A stretch of 64,000 nt of DNA from RGIG529 sp050950425 (GCA_050950425.1 JBMNHO010000002.1:1550001-1614000), one strand, 5' to 3'; positions 16,894 through 26,259 are shown, numbered from the stretch's first letter. Program-made: numbers and translations. Notes: generated from the letters alone by a model not told the origin.

Positions 16894-17079
16894 TTATACG
16901 GGAGGCAGGTGGTTGACATATGCCTGCATTTCCTCTTTGGAGCGGATCCATTTTGTTTTTGCGAGGATCTCTTTTTGCTGTTGGGGCGATAAGTTGGAGA
17001 AATGAGCCATTGCCTCTGTATTTTGGGCCAAGGCCATGGCAAATCCCATGGGGACATCTCCGCTGCTGATGATATTCAT
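16894..17079 (-). CDS. Small conserved-looking cytoplasmic protein
   Basis: 61 residues (MNIISSGDVPMGFAMALAQN...). The start is chosen because GAGGTG lies 6 nt upstream; an in-frame ATG ten codons earlier has no such site. The composition is that of a compact helical protein with a KTKWIRSKEEMQAYVNHL tail. I recall small clostridial hypothetical proteins with this GDVPMGFGMALAQN opening but no assigned function. It lies 57 bp after gldA on the same strand and is probably co-transcribed. Confidence 0.65.
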   Translation of the reverse strand: MNIISSGDVPMGFAMALAQNTEAMAHFSNLSPQQQKEILAKTKWIRSKEEMQAYVNHLPPV

Positions 17080-17136
17080 TTCAATCACCTCATGCATAAC
17101 ATGCCCCAAATGTTCTATTTCATGTGAAAAAAACGT

Positions 17137-18240
17137 TTATTGGCCAACGCCAAGCGCTTCGCGGCCCAACGCGTCTGCCGCCAGCATGGCATCGCACACC
17201 ATGTCCGGCGTGACGGGGAACGGCATGTTCCCCATGGTATCCTCCGGCGCGCAGGCCGCCTCGGCAACGGCCATGAGCTTTTTCCGTGAAACTTCCTGGA
17301 TTCCAAGCTGCCCAAGGGTGACCGGAAGGCCAAGATCGATGCAAAAGTCAATGATTTCTTCCAGTTCATCCAACGGGCTGTTTTCCAGAACAAGCTGAGA
17401 CAAAGTGCCAAAAGCCACTTTTTCGCCGTGATACATGTGGTGGCACTCTTCCAGCTTGGTCAGGCCGTTGTGGATGGCGTGGGCGCCGGCCAGCCCGCCG
17501 CTTTCAAAGCCGATGCCGCTGAGAAGGGTGTTCGCTTCAATGATCTTTTCCACCGCTTTTGTGCAGGCGCCCGCTTCCAGGGCCAGCTTGGCTTTGACTC
17601 CCTCTGCCATCAGCGTATCAAAGCAGAGCTTGGCAAGGCCCATTGCCGCCGACGTAATGGTTCCTCCGGCGCAGGTGGCGGCGCCTTTTTGCGAGGCGGC
17701 CCGGGCCTCAAAATAGGTGGCCAAAGCGTCGCCAATGCCGGTAACAGTCAGCCGGACAGGAGAAGCGGAGATGACGGCCGTATCCATCAGAACAACATGG
17801 GGATTGGAAGGGAGAAACAGATAAGCGTCGAATGTGCCGTCTTCCAGATAAAGCACGGAAAGGGCGCTGCACGGCGCGTCAGAGGAAGCGATGGTGGGGC
17901 AGATCACCACGGGCAGCTTGGAAAAATGGGCCGCCGCTTTTGCGGTATCCAGCGTTTTTCCGCCGCCGATGCCCACAATGACATCACATCCGTTTTCCTT
18001 TGCGGAAGCGACAATCCGGTCCACTTCCTGGCGGCTGCATTCGCCATTGAAATATTCAAATGTAATTTTGGCATCCTGCCCTGCAAACCCAGATTCGATA
18101 TCCGCGCCAACGCGTCGATGGCCGGAGGCGGTGAGCAGCGCCAAAGCATGGGTTCCCAGAGGGGCGATATACGTTGCAAGGCGTTTCAATTCACCGTTTC
18201 CTTGTACATATTTGCCGGGACTGATTAAACTATTGGGCAT
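17137..18240 (-). CDS. gldA: Glycerol dehydrogenase
   Basis: 367 residues of the iron/zinc-dependent polyol dehydrogenase family. It oxidises glycerol to dihydroxyacetone with NAD. It shows the NAD-binding GIGGGKTLDTAKA and PTIASSDAPCSALSV. The zinc ligands are Asp in GIGDALATYFEA, His in GLAGAHAIHNGL and His in HMYHGEKVAFG. The start follows AAGGATG. The small 61-residue gene follows it. An aquaporin and a DhaT-like alcohol dehydrogenase elsewhere in the window suggest glycerol or diol metabolism. Confidence 0.92.
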   Translation of the reverse strand: MPNSLISPGKYVQGNGELKRLATYIAPLGTHALALLTASGHRRVGADIESGFAGQDAKITFEYFNGECSRQEVDRIVASAKENGCDVIVGIGGGKTLDTAKAAAHFSKLPVVICPTIASSDAPCSALSVLYLEDGTFDAYLFLPSNPHVVLMDTAVISASPVRLTVTGIGDALATYFEARAASQKGAATCAGGTITSAAMGLAKLCFDTLMAEGVKAKLALEAGACTKAVEKIIEANTLLSGIGFESGGLAGAHAIHNGLTKLEECHHMYHGEKVAFGTLSQLVLENSPLDELEEIIDFCIDLGLPVTLGQLGIQEVSRKKLMAVAEAACAPEDTMGNMPFPVTPDMVCDAMLAADALGREALGVGQ

Positions 18241-18414
18241 TTGGTATCATCCTTTCTGTCGCCTTGTTTGACTGAAAACAGGCATCGGCTACATCCTGAA
18301 TAGTTGGAATGCTTGCCAGCGGTGGAAGCTCAGTGGTTAGTATGGGAAAATGGTGTCTTTATTATGTAAAAAAGTCAGTCATTTCTCCTTGCGGAAATAA
18401 AAAAAAGGAGGACA
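18241..18414. other. Intergenic stretch upstream of gldA
   Basis: Contains the gldA Shine-Dalgarno on the minus strand and AT-rich sequence that probably holds the gldA promoter. No clear -35/-10 pair stands out. No gene seen. Confidence 0.4.
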
Positions 18415-18576
18415 ATGCAGGCGGGTAAAAAGAAAGGTCTCCTTTGGTTGGGCGTTTCCCCCTTACTATATCATGCGAAAGTGAAAAATGAAAAGAGGTA
18501 TTCCAAATTCACATATCCGCATGCCAAAATAGGCTGTATGAACTCGACAAAAGCGATTGACGGAATGAAAAATTAA
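18415..18576 (+). CDS. Possible 53-residue small protein upstream of the hydrogenase operon
   Basis: Opens with ATG 7 nt after a textbook AAAAAAGGAGGACA site and runs to TAA at 18574-18576, giving a basic peptide (MQAGKKKGLLWLGVSPLLYH...). The Shine-Dalgarno can pair with GTCTCCTTT at about 18442-18450, so it could be masked in a hairpin. The 3' end overlaps the -35 box of the presumed hydrogenase promoter. I recognise no family, and it may be a chance ORF. Confidence 0.3.
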   Translation: MQAGKKKGLLWLGVSPLLYHAKVKNEKRYSKFTYPHAKIGCMNSTKAIDGMKN

Positions 18577-18585
18577 ATGTAATAT
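18557..18585 (+). promoter_or_regulatory. Putative promoter of the hydrogenase cluster
   Basis: -35 TTGACG (18557-18562), a 17-bp spacer and -10 TAATAT (18580-18585). A TATAAT occurs 5 bp further on but at 22-bp spacing. Confidence 0.55.
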
Positions 18586-18591
18586 ATAATC

Positions 18592-18894
18592 ATAAGAATA
18601 AGCGGTTTGCGAAACTCTAAAGACAACATACCCAAGTTTTTCAACCGGCCTTTTGTGCTGTGCCCCGCCGGGGGAGTAAGTAAAATGGCATCCAAACAGG
18701 AGGTTCGAAGGTAGAGCGATGTCGAAAAGACAGCCGGCAGGTGAGACGTCTCTATCATATATAACATATATAGTTGCTATGATAGATGTTGTCTACCAGT
18801 GGAGTTTCAAAGGAGTTTCGAAAAGGAAAAAAAGCTTTCGAATGAATCCAACGTGGAGCGCCCGCTGCCCATGCTAAAAGAAGGAGTGAAGATC
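18592..18894 (+). promoter_or_regulatory. Leader of the hydrogenase cluster with uORF and hairpins
   Basis: About 300 nt before the hydrogenase ATG. It contains a 9-codon uORF (18685-18714, MASKQEVRR) with GGGGGAG 8 nt upstream. An AT-rich hairpin follows (18751-18759 with 18778-18786). A 7-bp TTCGAAA/TTTCGAA repeat lies near 18817-18842. GCCGG/CCGGC complementarity spans about 18667-18738. It matches no riboswitch that I know. Confidence 0.4.
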
Positions 18895-20337
18895 ATGCCA
18901 TTGTTTGATACGTTTGTGCAGGAATTAAAGTTTAAAGTGTTAAGTGAAGTTGCGGAACTTGCTTATAATGATGAACTCAAATCGGGGAAAATCATGGGGA
19001 TTGCCGAAAAGATCATCCCGGACGGAGACCCCACGATGCGCTGCTGCATCTACAAAGAGCGTGCCATCATCAACGAGAGAGTCGGGATGGCAATGGGGGG
19101 GGATCAAAAAGACCCCAATGTTGTGGAAGTGCTGCCCATCGCATGCGATGAATGTCCGGTAGACGGCATCCATGTGTCAGAAGCGTGCAGAGGCTGCATC
19201 GCCCACCGGTGCATGGCCGCATGTCCCAAAGACGCGATTCAGATTATCAATCACAAGGCAACCATTGACAAAAGCAAATGTATTGAGTGCGGAAGATGTT
19301 TGGTGGCCTGCCCTTATTCCGCTATTGTGAAAAACACAAGACCTTGCGTCAATGCTTGCAAACCAAAGGCGATCAGCATTGATCAGGAGACGAGAAAAGC
19401 GATCATTGATGAGAAAAAATGCATCTCCTGTGGCGCCTGTGTTTACCAATGCCCCTTTGGTGCGATTGTAGATAAATCATTCATTACAAAAGCCATTTCT
19501 TTGATCAACGGCTCCAACGATAACCAGTCGTACCACGTGTATGCCGTAGTGGCGCCTGCAATGGCAAGCCAGTATCAGGATGTAAGCACAGAACAAGTGG
19601 TCGCGGGCATTAAGGCGCTTGGCTTCCACTCGGTGGTGGAAGCGGCTTGGGGCGCCGACGTGGTGACCTATCTGGAAACAAAAGAACTGATGGAAAAAGA
19701 GTTTTTGACGTCCTCCTGCTGTCCCGCGTTTGTCAGTTACATCCATAAAAGCTTCCCCAAGATGGTGGAACATGTTTCACATAACTTCTCTCCTATGGCG
19801 CAGATGTCCAAGTGGCTCAAAGAGAATGACCCGGGATGCAAGGTGATTTGCATCGGCCCGTGTATTGCGAAAAAGTCGGAAATGTTGTATACTAAAGCGA
19901 AGGAACATGTGGATTGTTACATCACCTTTGAAGAGATGCAGGCATTGTTTTCCGCCAGGAAAATCGACCTTAAGTCTCTGGAAGGGATGGATCTGGATAA
20001 CGCTTCTTATTACGGCAGAATTTTTGCAAGAAGCGGCGGACTTGCGGTAGCTGTGGAACAAATGCTGAAGGAAATGGGCGTTACAGAGGAACAATTCAAA
20101 TTTGATCCAGTGGCCTGTAATGGTATTTTGGAGTGCCGTACTGCCTTGATGAAGGCGCAAAACGGTGCTTTGAAAGAGAATTTCATTGAGGGTATGGCTT
20201 GTGAAAACGGCTGCATTGGCGGCCCGGCCTGCTTGAGCCACAGCTCCAAAAACCGCAGCCAGGTGGATGCGTATGGTAAGCTGGCAATGGAAAAAACCAT
20301 CATGGATGCCATATCTGTCTTGAATGTAAAGGAGTAA
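18895..20337 (+). CDS. [FeFe] hydrogenase, group-B-like (monomeric ferredoxin-type)
   Basis: 480 residues from ATG 18895 (AAGGAGTG upstream). The N-terminal half carries several cluster motifs (CRGCIAHRCMAACP, CIECGRCLVACP, PCVNACKP, CISCGACVYQCP). The H-cluster domain has L1 TSSCCPAF, L2 IGPCIAKKSE and L3 EGMACENGCIGGPACL. GPC replaces the MPC of classic group-A enzymes, and the spacing fits the group B described in hydrogenase classifications. It would exchange electrons between reduced ferredoxin and protons/H2, although the role of group B is not settled. First gene of a four-gene cluster. Confidence 0.88.
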   Translation: MPLFDTFVQELKFKVLSEVAELAYNDELKSGKIMGIAEKIIPDGDPTMRCCIYKERAIINERVGMAMGGDQKDPNVVEVLPIACDECPVDGIHVSEACRGCIAHRCMAACPKDAIQIINHKATIDKSKCIECGRCLVACPYSAIVKNTRPCVNACKPKAISIDQETRKAIIDEKKCISCGACVYQCPFGAIVDKSFITKAISLINGSNDNQSYHVYAVVAPAMASQYQDVSTEQVVAGIKALGFHSVVEAAWGADVVTYLETKELMEKEFLTSSCCPAFVSYIHKSFPKMVEHVSHNFSPMAQMSKWLKENDPGCKVICIGPCIAKKSEMLYTKAKEHVDCYITFEEMQALFSARKIDLKSLEGMDLDNASYYGRIFARSGGLAVAVEQMLKEMGVTEEQFKFDPVACNGILECRTALMKAQNGALKENFIEGMACENGCIGGPACLSHSSKNRSQVDAYGKLAMEKTIMDAISVLNVKE

Positions 20338-20344
20338 TGAAGTA

Positions 20345-20593
20345 ATGACGATATTGGTTTGCATTGGAAGCGCATGTCATAAGAGAGGATCCTATGCGAT
20401 TTTAAAAAAACTGAAAAAGATGGCAACGGATAAAAATGTGATGGATCAATTAAACATCCAGCCCACGTTTTGTCTTGGACAATGTAAAAACGGGGTAACC
20501 GTAAAAGTAGATGAACAACTGTTCCTGGGCATCAGCGAGTCAAACTGTGGAGACATCTTCAACGACCACGTACTGCCCAAACTGAAAGGATAG
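20345..20593 (+). CDS. Thioredoxin-like [2Fe-2S] ferredoxin (NuoE C-terminal-like)
   Basis: 82 residues. ILVCIGSACHKRGS and PTFCLGQCKNGVTVKV give the four cysteines (CxxxxC and CxxxC) of the thioredoxin-like [2Fe-2S] fold found in NuoE/HydC subunits. It starts 7 bp after the hydrogenase, with AAAGGAG upstream. It probably passes electrons or a redox signal between the hydrogenase and the sensory hydrogenase downstream. Confidence 0.88.
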   Translation: MTILVCIGSACHKRGSYAILKKLKKMATDKNVMDQLNIQPTFCLGQCKNGVTVKVDEQLFLGISESNCGDIFNDHVLPKLKG

Positions 20594-20602
20594 CGCAAAA
20601 AA

Positions 20603-22300
20603 ATGAGTGTATTACAATTTGAAAATGTCAAGTGCAAAGACTGTTGTAAGTGTATTGGTGCATGTCCGGTAAAGTCCATCGAAGTCAAAAACCAACAAGC
20701 CATGATTGTGGAGCGGGACTGTATTCTTTGCGGTAACTGCACCGTGGTATGTCCGCAGGATACAAAGCACAACGTCAATGATGTGGCAAAAATCAAAGAG
20801 CTGATACACCAGGGAAAACAAGTGATTGCCAGTGTGGCGCCTTCTTTTGTCGCGTACTTTGACACACCTGGAATCGATTCGTTCCGGAAGGCCCTGTTGA
20901 AGCTGGGCTTTTCCGACGCGTGCGAGACGGCGGAAGGCGCCTATCTGGTCAAAACAGAGTATGAAAAGCTGGTGGATACCGGGACAGGGAAGACCATTAT
21001 TTCCTCCTGCTGCCCCACGGTGAATTCATACATCAAAAAATATTATCCTGAGGCCATTCCCTACTTGGCGGCGGTGACGACGCCCATGAAGGCCCACGCC
21101 AAGCTGCTCAAAGAGCGCTTTCCCGAGGCCATCGTGGTGTTTGTCGGTCCATGTATCTCTAAAAAGGCGGAATGTTCCGACTCGGATTCTGATGTAGCGT
21201 GCGCCATTACGTTTGGAGATTTGGGAGAATGGCTTCAGGAGCGCAACATTGAACTGACAAAAGAAGACAAAACCAACGAAAAATACTTGTCTCGGATGTT
21301 CCCTGTTGCCGGGGGCATCTTAAAGACCATGCAGAAAAAAGACAATTATACATATTTGACGGCCGCGGGGTCCGAAGATTGCATGAGCGCATTGCACGAC
21401 ATCGTAGCGGGAAAGCTAGAAAACTGCTTTGTGGAGATGAGCTTTTGCGAGGGCAGCTGTGTGGGAGGGCCGTCTTTCCGCAAGCGGAAGATACCTGTTC
21501 TGACGGCCGGTCTCAAGGTTTCCGACATCGCGGAAGAAAAGAATACGGAAGATCATTACAACGCAGACTACAACGTACAGACGGACGCGTCCTTGCGCAC
21601 CATGTTCAAGGACGAGCAGACCATGTACCCCAAGCCGACGGAAAAGCAGATTGCCGCGATTTTTAAGAAAATGGGCAAAGAAAGCGTAGAGGACGAGATG
21701 AACTGCGGGATGTGCGGGTATCCCACTTGCCGGGATAAAGCCATTGCTGTATTCATGGGGCGCGCGGAGATCACGATGTGTATGCCCTTTATGAAAAAAC
21801 GCGCGGAATCTTTCTCTGACAAGATCATCAATGTGACACCCAGCGCCATTATGGCAGTGGACATGGATCTCAAGGTGCAACAGATCAACAAAGCCGCCTG
21901 CGACATTTTTGGATTGGAATCGGAAGACATTGTAGGCCAGCCGGTCAGCCGCATTTTGGACGAATTCGATTTTGTGGATATGATCTCCAACAAAAAGGAA
22001 AAGCTGGAGAAATACACGTTCATGGCGGAGTACAACGTCTATCTGGAACAAGCCTTCTTCTACGACATCAACAGCGGCATCATTGTCTGTATCATGAAAA
22101 ACATTACAAAAGAAAGACAAAAACGAAACCAGCTGATGCGGGTGAAAACCCAGGCCGCCAGCATGGCGGATGACATTGTGGAAAAACAGCTGCGGATTGT
22201 CCATGAAATCGCGTCCCTGCTGGGTGAGTCGGCGGCGGAGACCAAAATTGCCATTGCGGAATTGAAGGATAGTATTATGATGGAAAGCGATGATCGGTAA
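20603..22300 (+). CDS. Sensory [FeFe] hydrogenase-like protein with PAS domain (HydS, group C)
   Basis: 565 residues. Two ferredoxin motifs (CKDCCKCIGACP, CILCGNCTVVCP) lead into an H-cluster-like domain with ISSCCPTVN, VGPCISKKAE and EMSFCEGSCVGGP. A Fes-type [4Fe-4S] motif follows (CGMCGYPTC...C, about 370-405), then a PAS domain (about 410-490) and a helical tail. This order is that of the group C putative H2 sensors (HydS) described for Ruminococcus albus and in hydrogenase classifications. The phosphatase directly downstream points to group C3. It probably regulates rather than catalyses bulk H2 turnover. Confidence 0.88.
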   Translation: MSVLQFENVKCKDCCKCIGACPVKSIEVKNQQAMIVERDCILCGNCTVVCPQDTKHNVNDVAKIKELIHQGKQVIASVAPSFVAYFDTPGIDSFRKALLKLGFSDACETAEGAYLVKTEYEKLVDTGTGKTIISSCCPTVNSYIKKYYPEAIPYLAAVTTPMKAHAKLLKERFPEAIVVFVGPCISKKAECSDSDSDVACAITFGDLGEWLQERNIELTKEDKTNEKYLSRMFPVAGGILKTMQKKDNYTYLTAAGSEDCMSALHDIVAGKLENCFVEMSFCEGSCVGGPSFRKRKIPVLTAGLKVSDIAEEKNTEDHYNADYNVQTDASLRTMFKDEQTMYPKPTEKQIAAIFKKMGKESVEDEMNCGMCGYPTCRDKAIAVFMGRAEITMCMPFMKKRAESFSDKIINVTPSAIMAVDMDLKVQQINKAACDIFGLESEDIVGQPVSRILDEFDFVDMISNKKEKLEKYTFMAEYNVYLEQAFFYDINSGIIVCIMKNITKERQKRNQLMRVKTQAASMADDIVEKQLRIVHEIASLLGESAAETKIAIAELKDSIMMESDDR

Positions 22301-22303
22301 GCC

Positions 22304-23464
22304 ATGGAAGATTTATTTGTCGAAAGCGGCCACGCCAGCGTCAACAAACATGATGAGTCCTTGTGTGGCGATTCTTACAGTATTATCCGGAACAAGGATA
22401 AAACCACGATTGTCCTTTCCGACGGCTTGGGCAGCGGGGTAAAAGCAAACATTCTGTCCACTTTGACAGCGACCATGCTGAGCACAATGGTCTCTCACCA
22501 GCTGCCCATTGACGAGTGCGTGGAGACAGTGGCCTCCACGCTGCCCATGTGTAAAGTGCGTCATTTGGCGTACTCCACTTTTACGGTGCTGGAGATTGAG
22601 GGGAACCGGGCTCGGCTGATCCAATATGACAATCCGGTTGCCATTTTCGTTCGGAACGGGAAGCGATATCGTTACCCCACCGTTGTTCACTTTGTGGGGG
22701 AGAAAGAAATTCATGAAAGCAACATTTTGCTGCAAGAGGGCGACATCATCGTTCTGATGTCGGACGGCGTGACCAACGCCGGCGTGGGAAAGCTTCGTCC
22801 GGACGGCTGGGAAGAGGAAGGCATCACGGCATTTTTAGAAGAATGGTGCCGAAAAGAAACGTCAGCAAAGCGCCTGGCGGGTATCATCGCCAATGCTTGT
22901 ATGTCCCTCAGCATGGACTCCGCGGATGACGATATCACCGCGCTGGTGTTTACCGTGCGGCGGCGCCGGGCGGTGAATGTGCTGATCGGCCCCCCGGGCA
23001 ACCAGGAGGACGACCCCAAGGTGTTTAAACTGTTCTTTGCAAAAGAGGGGAAGCATATCGTCTGCGGCGGAAGCACCGCTCACGCCGTCAGCCGCTACCT
23101 GGACAAACCGATGACGTTGATCCCCGAAAGCGGAACAGAAACCATTCCGGCCATTGCGGAAATGGAAGGGGTGGATTTGGTAACAGAAGGTGTGTTGACG
23201 CTACAAAAGGTGGTGGAGACGGCCAAGCGGTATGCGGAAAACAACTTGGAATCCATCAACATCAGTCAACATAAAGACGGCGCTTCTTTGATTGCGGAAA
23301 TGCTGTTTGAGCAGGCTACAGATATCAACATCTTTTTTGGCACGGCTGTAAACCAGGCGCACGACTCTTTGGCGATCGGGGGCAGCACAAAGCTGTCCTT
23401 GGTAAAAACTTTGGCGCAATGTCTCAATGACATGGGCAAAAACGTTAAGTTAAGTATGTGCTGA
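22304..23464 (+). CDS. SpoIIE/PP2C-type serine phosphatase linked to the hydrogenase sensor
   Basis: 386 residues. The N-terminal 220 or so form a SpoIIE-like PP2C domain with metal-binding acids in VLSDGLGSGVKA, LMSDGVTNAG and DSADDDITALV. The C-terminal 150 residues (VNVLIGPPGNQEDD... to the end) are a domain I do not recognise. It starts 3 bp after the sensor's stop, so it is translationally coupled. Together with the PAS hydrogenase it should turn hydrogen or redox state into Ser/Thr dephosphorylation. No partner kinase is in the window. Confidence 0.85.
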   Translation: MEDLFVESGHASVNKHDESLCGDSYSIIRNKDKTTIVLSDGLGSGVKANILSTLTATMLSTMVSHQLPIDECVETVASTLPMCKVRHLAYSTFTVLEIEGNRARLIQYDNPVAIFVRNGKRYRYPTVVHFVGEKEIHESNILLQEGDIIVLMSDGVTNAGVGKLRPDGWEEEGITAFLEEWCRKETSAKRLAGIIANACMSLSMDSADDDITALVFTVRRRRAVNVLIGPPGNQEDDPKVFKLFFAKEGKHIVCGGSTAHAVSRYLDKPMTLIPESGTETIPAIAEMEGVDLVTEGVLTLQKVVETAKRYAENNLESINISQHKDGASLIAEMLFEQATDINIFFGTAVNQAHDSLAIGGSTKLSLVKTLAQCLNDMGKNVKLSMC

Positions 23465-23505
23465 TCTTTGGCGCGGGGCTTGCCCATATCGCAAAGCGTC
23501 TATCG

Positions 23506-23540
23506 TCCGGCGCGGGGAAATTTCCTCGCGCCGGATTTTT
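23506..23540 (+). terminator. Terminator of the hydrogenase cluster
   Basis: A 13-bp GC-rich stem (23506-23518 with 23523-23535), a 4-nt loop and five T residues. Confidence 0.9.
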
Positions 23541-23590
23541 GCGGCTTGGGGGAAAAAGAGCGATGCTGCAATCTGGGCCAAAAACGAAGC

Positions 23591-23630
23591 CGGACTCCTT
23601 CCTCCCTTGTTCAAGGGAGGAAGGAGTCCG
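23591..23630 (-). terminator. Terminator of typA
   Basis: An 18-bp perfect stem (23591-23608 with 23613-23630). On the minus strand it is followed by GCTTCGTTTTTGG. It may also back up the plus-strand terminator. Confidence 0.7.
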
Positions 23631-23650
23631 GTATGTCGTTTCACAATCTG

Positions 23651-25477
23651 TTATTTTTCCATTTTAGAGGATCGGGCCCGCATCCGCTCCCCATGGTCCA
23701 GCAGGCGCTTTCGCAAACGGAGGCTCTTCGGCGTGACCTCCAGCAGCTCGTCGTCCGCCAAAAACTCCAGACATTGCTCCAAACTCATGCTGCGGGGGGA
23801 AATCAAACGCAGCGCGTCATCGCTGCCGGAGGCGCGCATGTTGGTGAGCTGTTTTTTCTTGCAAATGTTCACGGCAATATCCTCTGATTTGGGGGAGACG
23901 CCCACGATCATTCCGGTGTAAACGGGAACACCCGGTCCGATGAACAAAGCGCCCCGCTCTTGCGCGTTGAACAGGCCGTATGCGACAGATTCTCCGGTTT
24001 CAAACGCCACAAGGCTGCCGGTGGAGCGGCGGGACACGTCTCCCTTAAAGGGGGCATACCGGTCAAACACCGAAGCCATAATGCCCTCTCCCCTGGTATC
24101 TGTTAAAAACTCATTTCGATATCCAAACAAACCCCGGGAAGGAACCAGAAACTCTAACTTCATCCGTTTTCCCACAGGGTTCATTTCCAAAAGCTCCCCT
24201 TTTCGGGCTCCTATTTTTTCGATGACAGAGCCGACGGCAGTTTCCGGCACATCCACCACCAGCCGCTCAAGGGGCTCGCATTTTTGGCCGTCGATTGTTT
24301 GGTAGAGCACCCGGGGGGGCGAAACCTGAAGCTCATATCCTTCCCGGCGCATGGTTTCGATGAGGATCGACAGATGCATTTCACCTCGGCCGGCTACATG
24401 GAAAGAGTCTGTGGTGTCCGTTTCCGAAACCCGCAGAGAAACGTCTTTCAGTGTCTCCCGAAGCAGGCGATCCCGCAGGTTGCGAGAGGTGACATATTTG
24501 CCCTCCCGCCCGGCAAAAGGAGAGTCGTTGACAGAAAACGTCATCTCCATGGTAGGCGCCGAAATTTTAACGAAAGGAAGCGGCTCGGGCGTTTGCGCAT
24601 CGCAAATGGTGTCCCCGATGGTGATGTCGCCAATGCCGGAAAGCGCGATGATGTTGCCGGCAGACGCCTCTGTCACCGGTTGTCGGCTTAGTCCTTCAAA
24701 CAGGTACAGAGAGACGGCCTTTGCTTTTTCCAGGGGCTTGTCCCCATGAAAGTTACAGACGGAAATTTCCTGGTTTTGACGCAGTGTACCCCGCTCGATC
24801 CGTCCGATGGCGATCCGCCCCACAAATTCATTATAGTCAACAGAAGACACCAGCATTTGAAACGGGGCGTCCACGTCTACAGTGGGTGCCGGGATGTAGT
24901 CTACAATGGTGTCAAACAAGGGACGCAGATCCGTTCCGGTCACATCCGGCGCGAAAGAGGCGATGCCTTGCCGTGCAGAGCAAAAGAGCATAGGAGAATC
25001 CAGCTGCTCCTCAGTGGCGTCCAGATCCAGCAAAAGCTCCAGCACTTCGTCCACCACTTCATAAATTCGTTGATCCGGCCGGTCCACTTTGTTGACCACC
25101 ACAATAATGCGATGTCCCAATTCCAACGCACGGGAAAGAACAAAGCGGGTTTGGGGCATTGGGCCTTCCGCCGCGTCTACCAAAAGGATGACGCCGTTTA
25201 CCATTTTCAAAACCCGCTCCACTTCGCCGCCAAAATCGGCATGGCCCGGCGTGTCGACGATGTTGATTTTCACATCGCCGTATTGTACAGCGGTATTTTT
25301 GGCCAAAATGGTGATGCCGCGCTCCCGCTCCAAATCGTTGGAGTCCATAACCCGATCCACAACGGTCTGGTTTTCCCGGTATACGCCGCCTTGTTTTAAC
25401 ATTTCGTCGACCAATGTGGTCTTTCCGTGGTCGACATGGGCAATAATTGCTACGTTGCGAAGCTGTGAACACTGCAA
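23651..25477 (-). CDS. typA: Translational GTPase TypA/BipA
   Basis: 608 residues from a TTG start with AAAGGGG upstream. EF-G-like GTPase acting on the 70S ribosome, implicated in ribosome assembly and stress adaptation. G motifs: AHVDHGKTT (G1), ERGITI (G2), DTPGHADF (G3) and NKVDRPDQR (G4). The TypA-specific C-terminus ([19 protein letters not shown]...) is complete. It is a single gene with its own terminator. Confidence 0.95.
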   Translation of the reverse strand: MQCSQLRNVAIIAHVDHGKTTLVDEMLKQGGVYRENQTVVDRVMDSNDLERERGITILAKNTAVQYGDVKINIVDTPGHADFGGEVERVLKMVNGVILLVDAAEGPMPQTRFVLSRALELGHRIIVVVNKVDRPDQRIYEVVDEVLELLLDLDATEEQLDSPMLFCSARQGIASFAPDVTGTDLRPLFDTIVDYIPAPTVDVDAPFQMLVSSVDYNEFVGRIAIGRIERGTLRQNQEISVCNFHGDKPLEKAKAVSLYLFEGLSRQPVTEASAGNIIALSGIGDITIGDTICDAQTPEPLPFVKISAPTMEMTFSVNDSPFAGREGKYVTSRNLRDRLLRETLKDVSLRVSETDTTDSFHVAGRGEMHLSILIETMRREGYELQVSPPRVLYQTIDGQKCEPLERLVVDVPETAVGSVIEKIGARKGELLEMNPVGKRMKLEFLVPSRGLFGYRNEFLTDTRGEGIMASVFDRYAPFKGDVSRRSTGSLVAFETGESVAYGLFNAQERGALFIGPGVPVYTGMIVGVSPKSEDIAVNICKKKQLTNMRASGSDDALRLISPRSMSLEQCLEFLADDELLEVTPKSLRLRKRLLDHGERMRARSSKMEK

Positions 25478-25601
25478 GTTGAGGTTCCCCTTTCTTATTC
25501 GCCGATCCTGGCGATGCTGCGATAATACAATTCCTAATCACAAACCTGTATTATATCACAAAGATAAAGAACGTGCAAATATTTTTGATGAAAGGAATGT
25601 C

Positions 25602-25630
25602 TTGTGTTTTCCTGAAAAAACAATTATAAT
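25602..25630 (+). promoter_or_regulatory. Promoter of the carbonic anhydrase gene
   Basis: -35 TTGTGT (25602-25607), a 17-bp spacer and -10 TATAAT (25625-25630). Confidence 0.65.
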
Positions 25631-25686
25631 AGCCAAGATCATTGGAACACATGATGAAAAAATTGTATTTTTATATGGAGGTGACT

Positions 25687-26259
25687 ATGCCGCTGAAGCA
25701 TCAGGAAAAAGCCTTGCAGGCGTTGCGGCGCCTGCAAGAGGGGAACGAACGATATTTAACGCAAGGGGAAAACATTGCTGCATTGACAGAGGAGAAACGG
25801 CGCCATTTGGCCCGGGAAGGGCAGCATCCCTATGCGGTTATTGTGACATGCTCTGACTCCAGAGTGCCGCCGGAGTATATTTTCTCCGCGGGCTTGGGGG
25901 AGTTGTTTGTTATCCGGACGGCCGGACATTTGATCGATTGGAACGTTCTTGGCAGCGTGGAGTACGGGATTACGGAGCTTGGCGCGCCTTTGGTGGTGGT
26001 CATGGGACACACCAAGTGCGGCGCGGTAGGCGCGGCGCTGTCCGGAACGGCCAAAGGAGCCATTTCCGCAATCGCGAACAGGATCGCGGAAGGGTTGCAC
26101 GGCGGAACAGATCCTTATACATGTGAGGTACAACATACCAAAAACAGCCTCAAAAAACTAGAAGAAGCGGAAGTCTTGGCTCCTCTTCTTCTAGCGGGGG
26201 ATGTTATGCTGGTGGGTGCCATGTATGATATGGAAACGGGCAAAGTCACATTTTTTTGA
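25687..26259 (+). CDS. Beta-class carbonic anhydrase
   Basis: 190 residues from ATG 25687, chosen for the GGAGGTGACT site immediately upstream. It interconverts CO2 and bicarbonate with a zinc ion. The ligands Cys/Asp in VTCSDSRVPPE and His/Cys in VVMGHTKCGAVGAAL are in place, as is the FVIRTAGH region. There is no signal peptide. It is a single gene, followed by a convergent DUF421 gene 10 bp away. Confidence 0.92.
   Translation: MPLKHQEKALQALRRLQEGNERYLTQGENIAALTEEKRRHLAREGQHPYAVIVTCSDSRVPPEYIFSAGLGELFVIRTAGHLIDWNVLGSVEYGITELGAPLVVVMGHTKCGAVGAALSGTAKGAISAIANRIAEGLHGGTDPYTCEVQHTKNSLKKLEEAEVLAPLLLAGDVMLVGAMYDMETGKVTFF

Noticed and set aside
18719..18877. A 52-codon ORF inside the hydrogenase leader (ATG at 18719)
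   Set aside because: The nearest GGAGG is about 14 nt away, the product has no sensible composition, and the real hydrogenase start with its own site lies just beyond.
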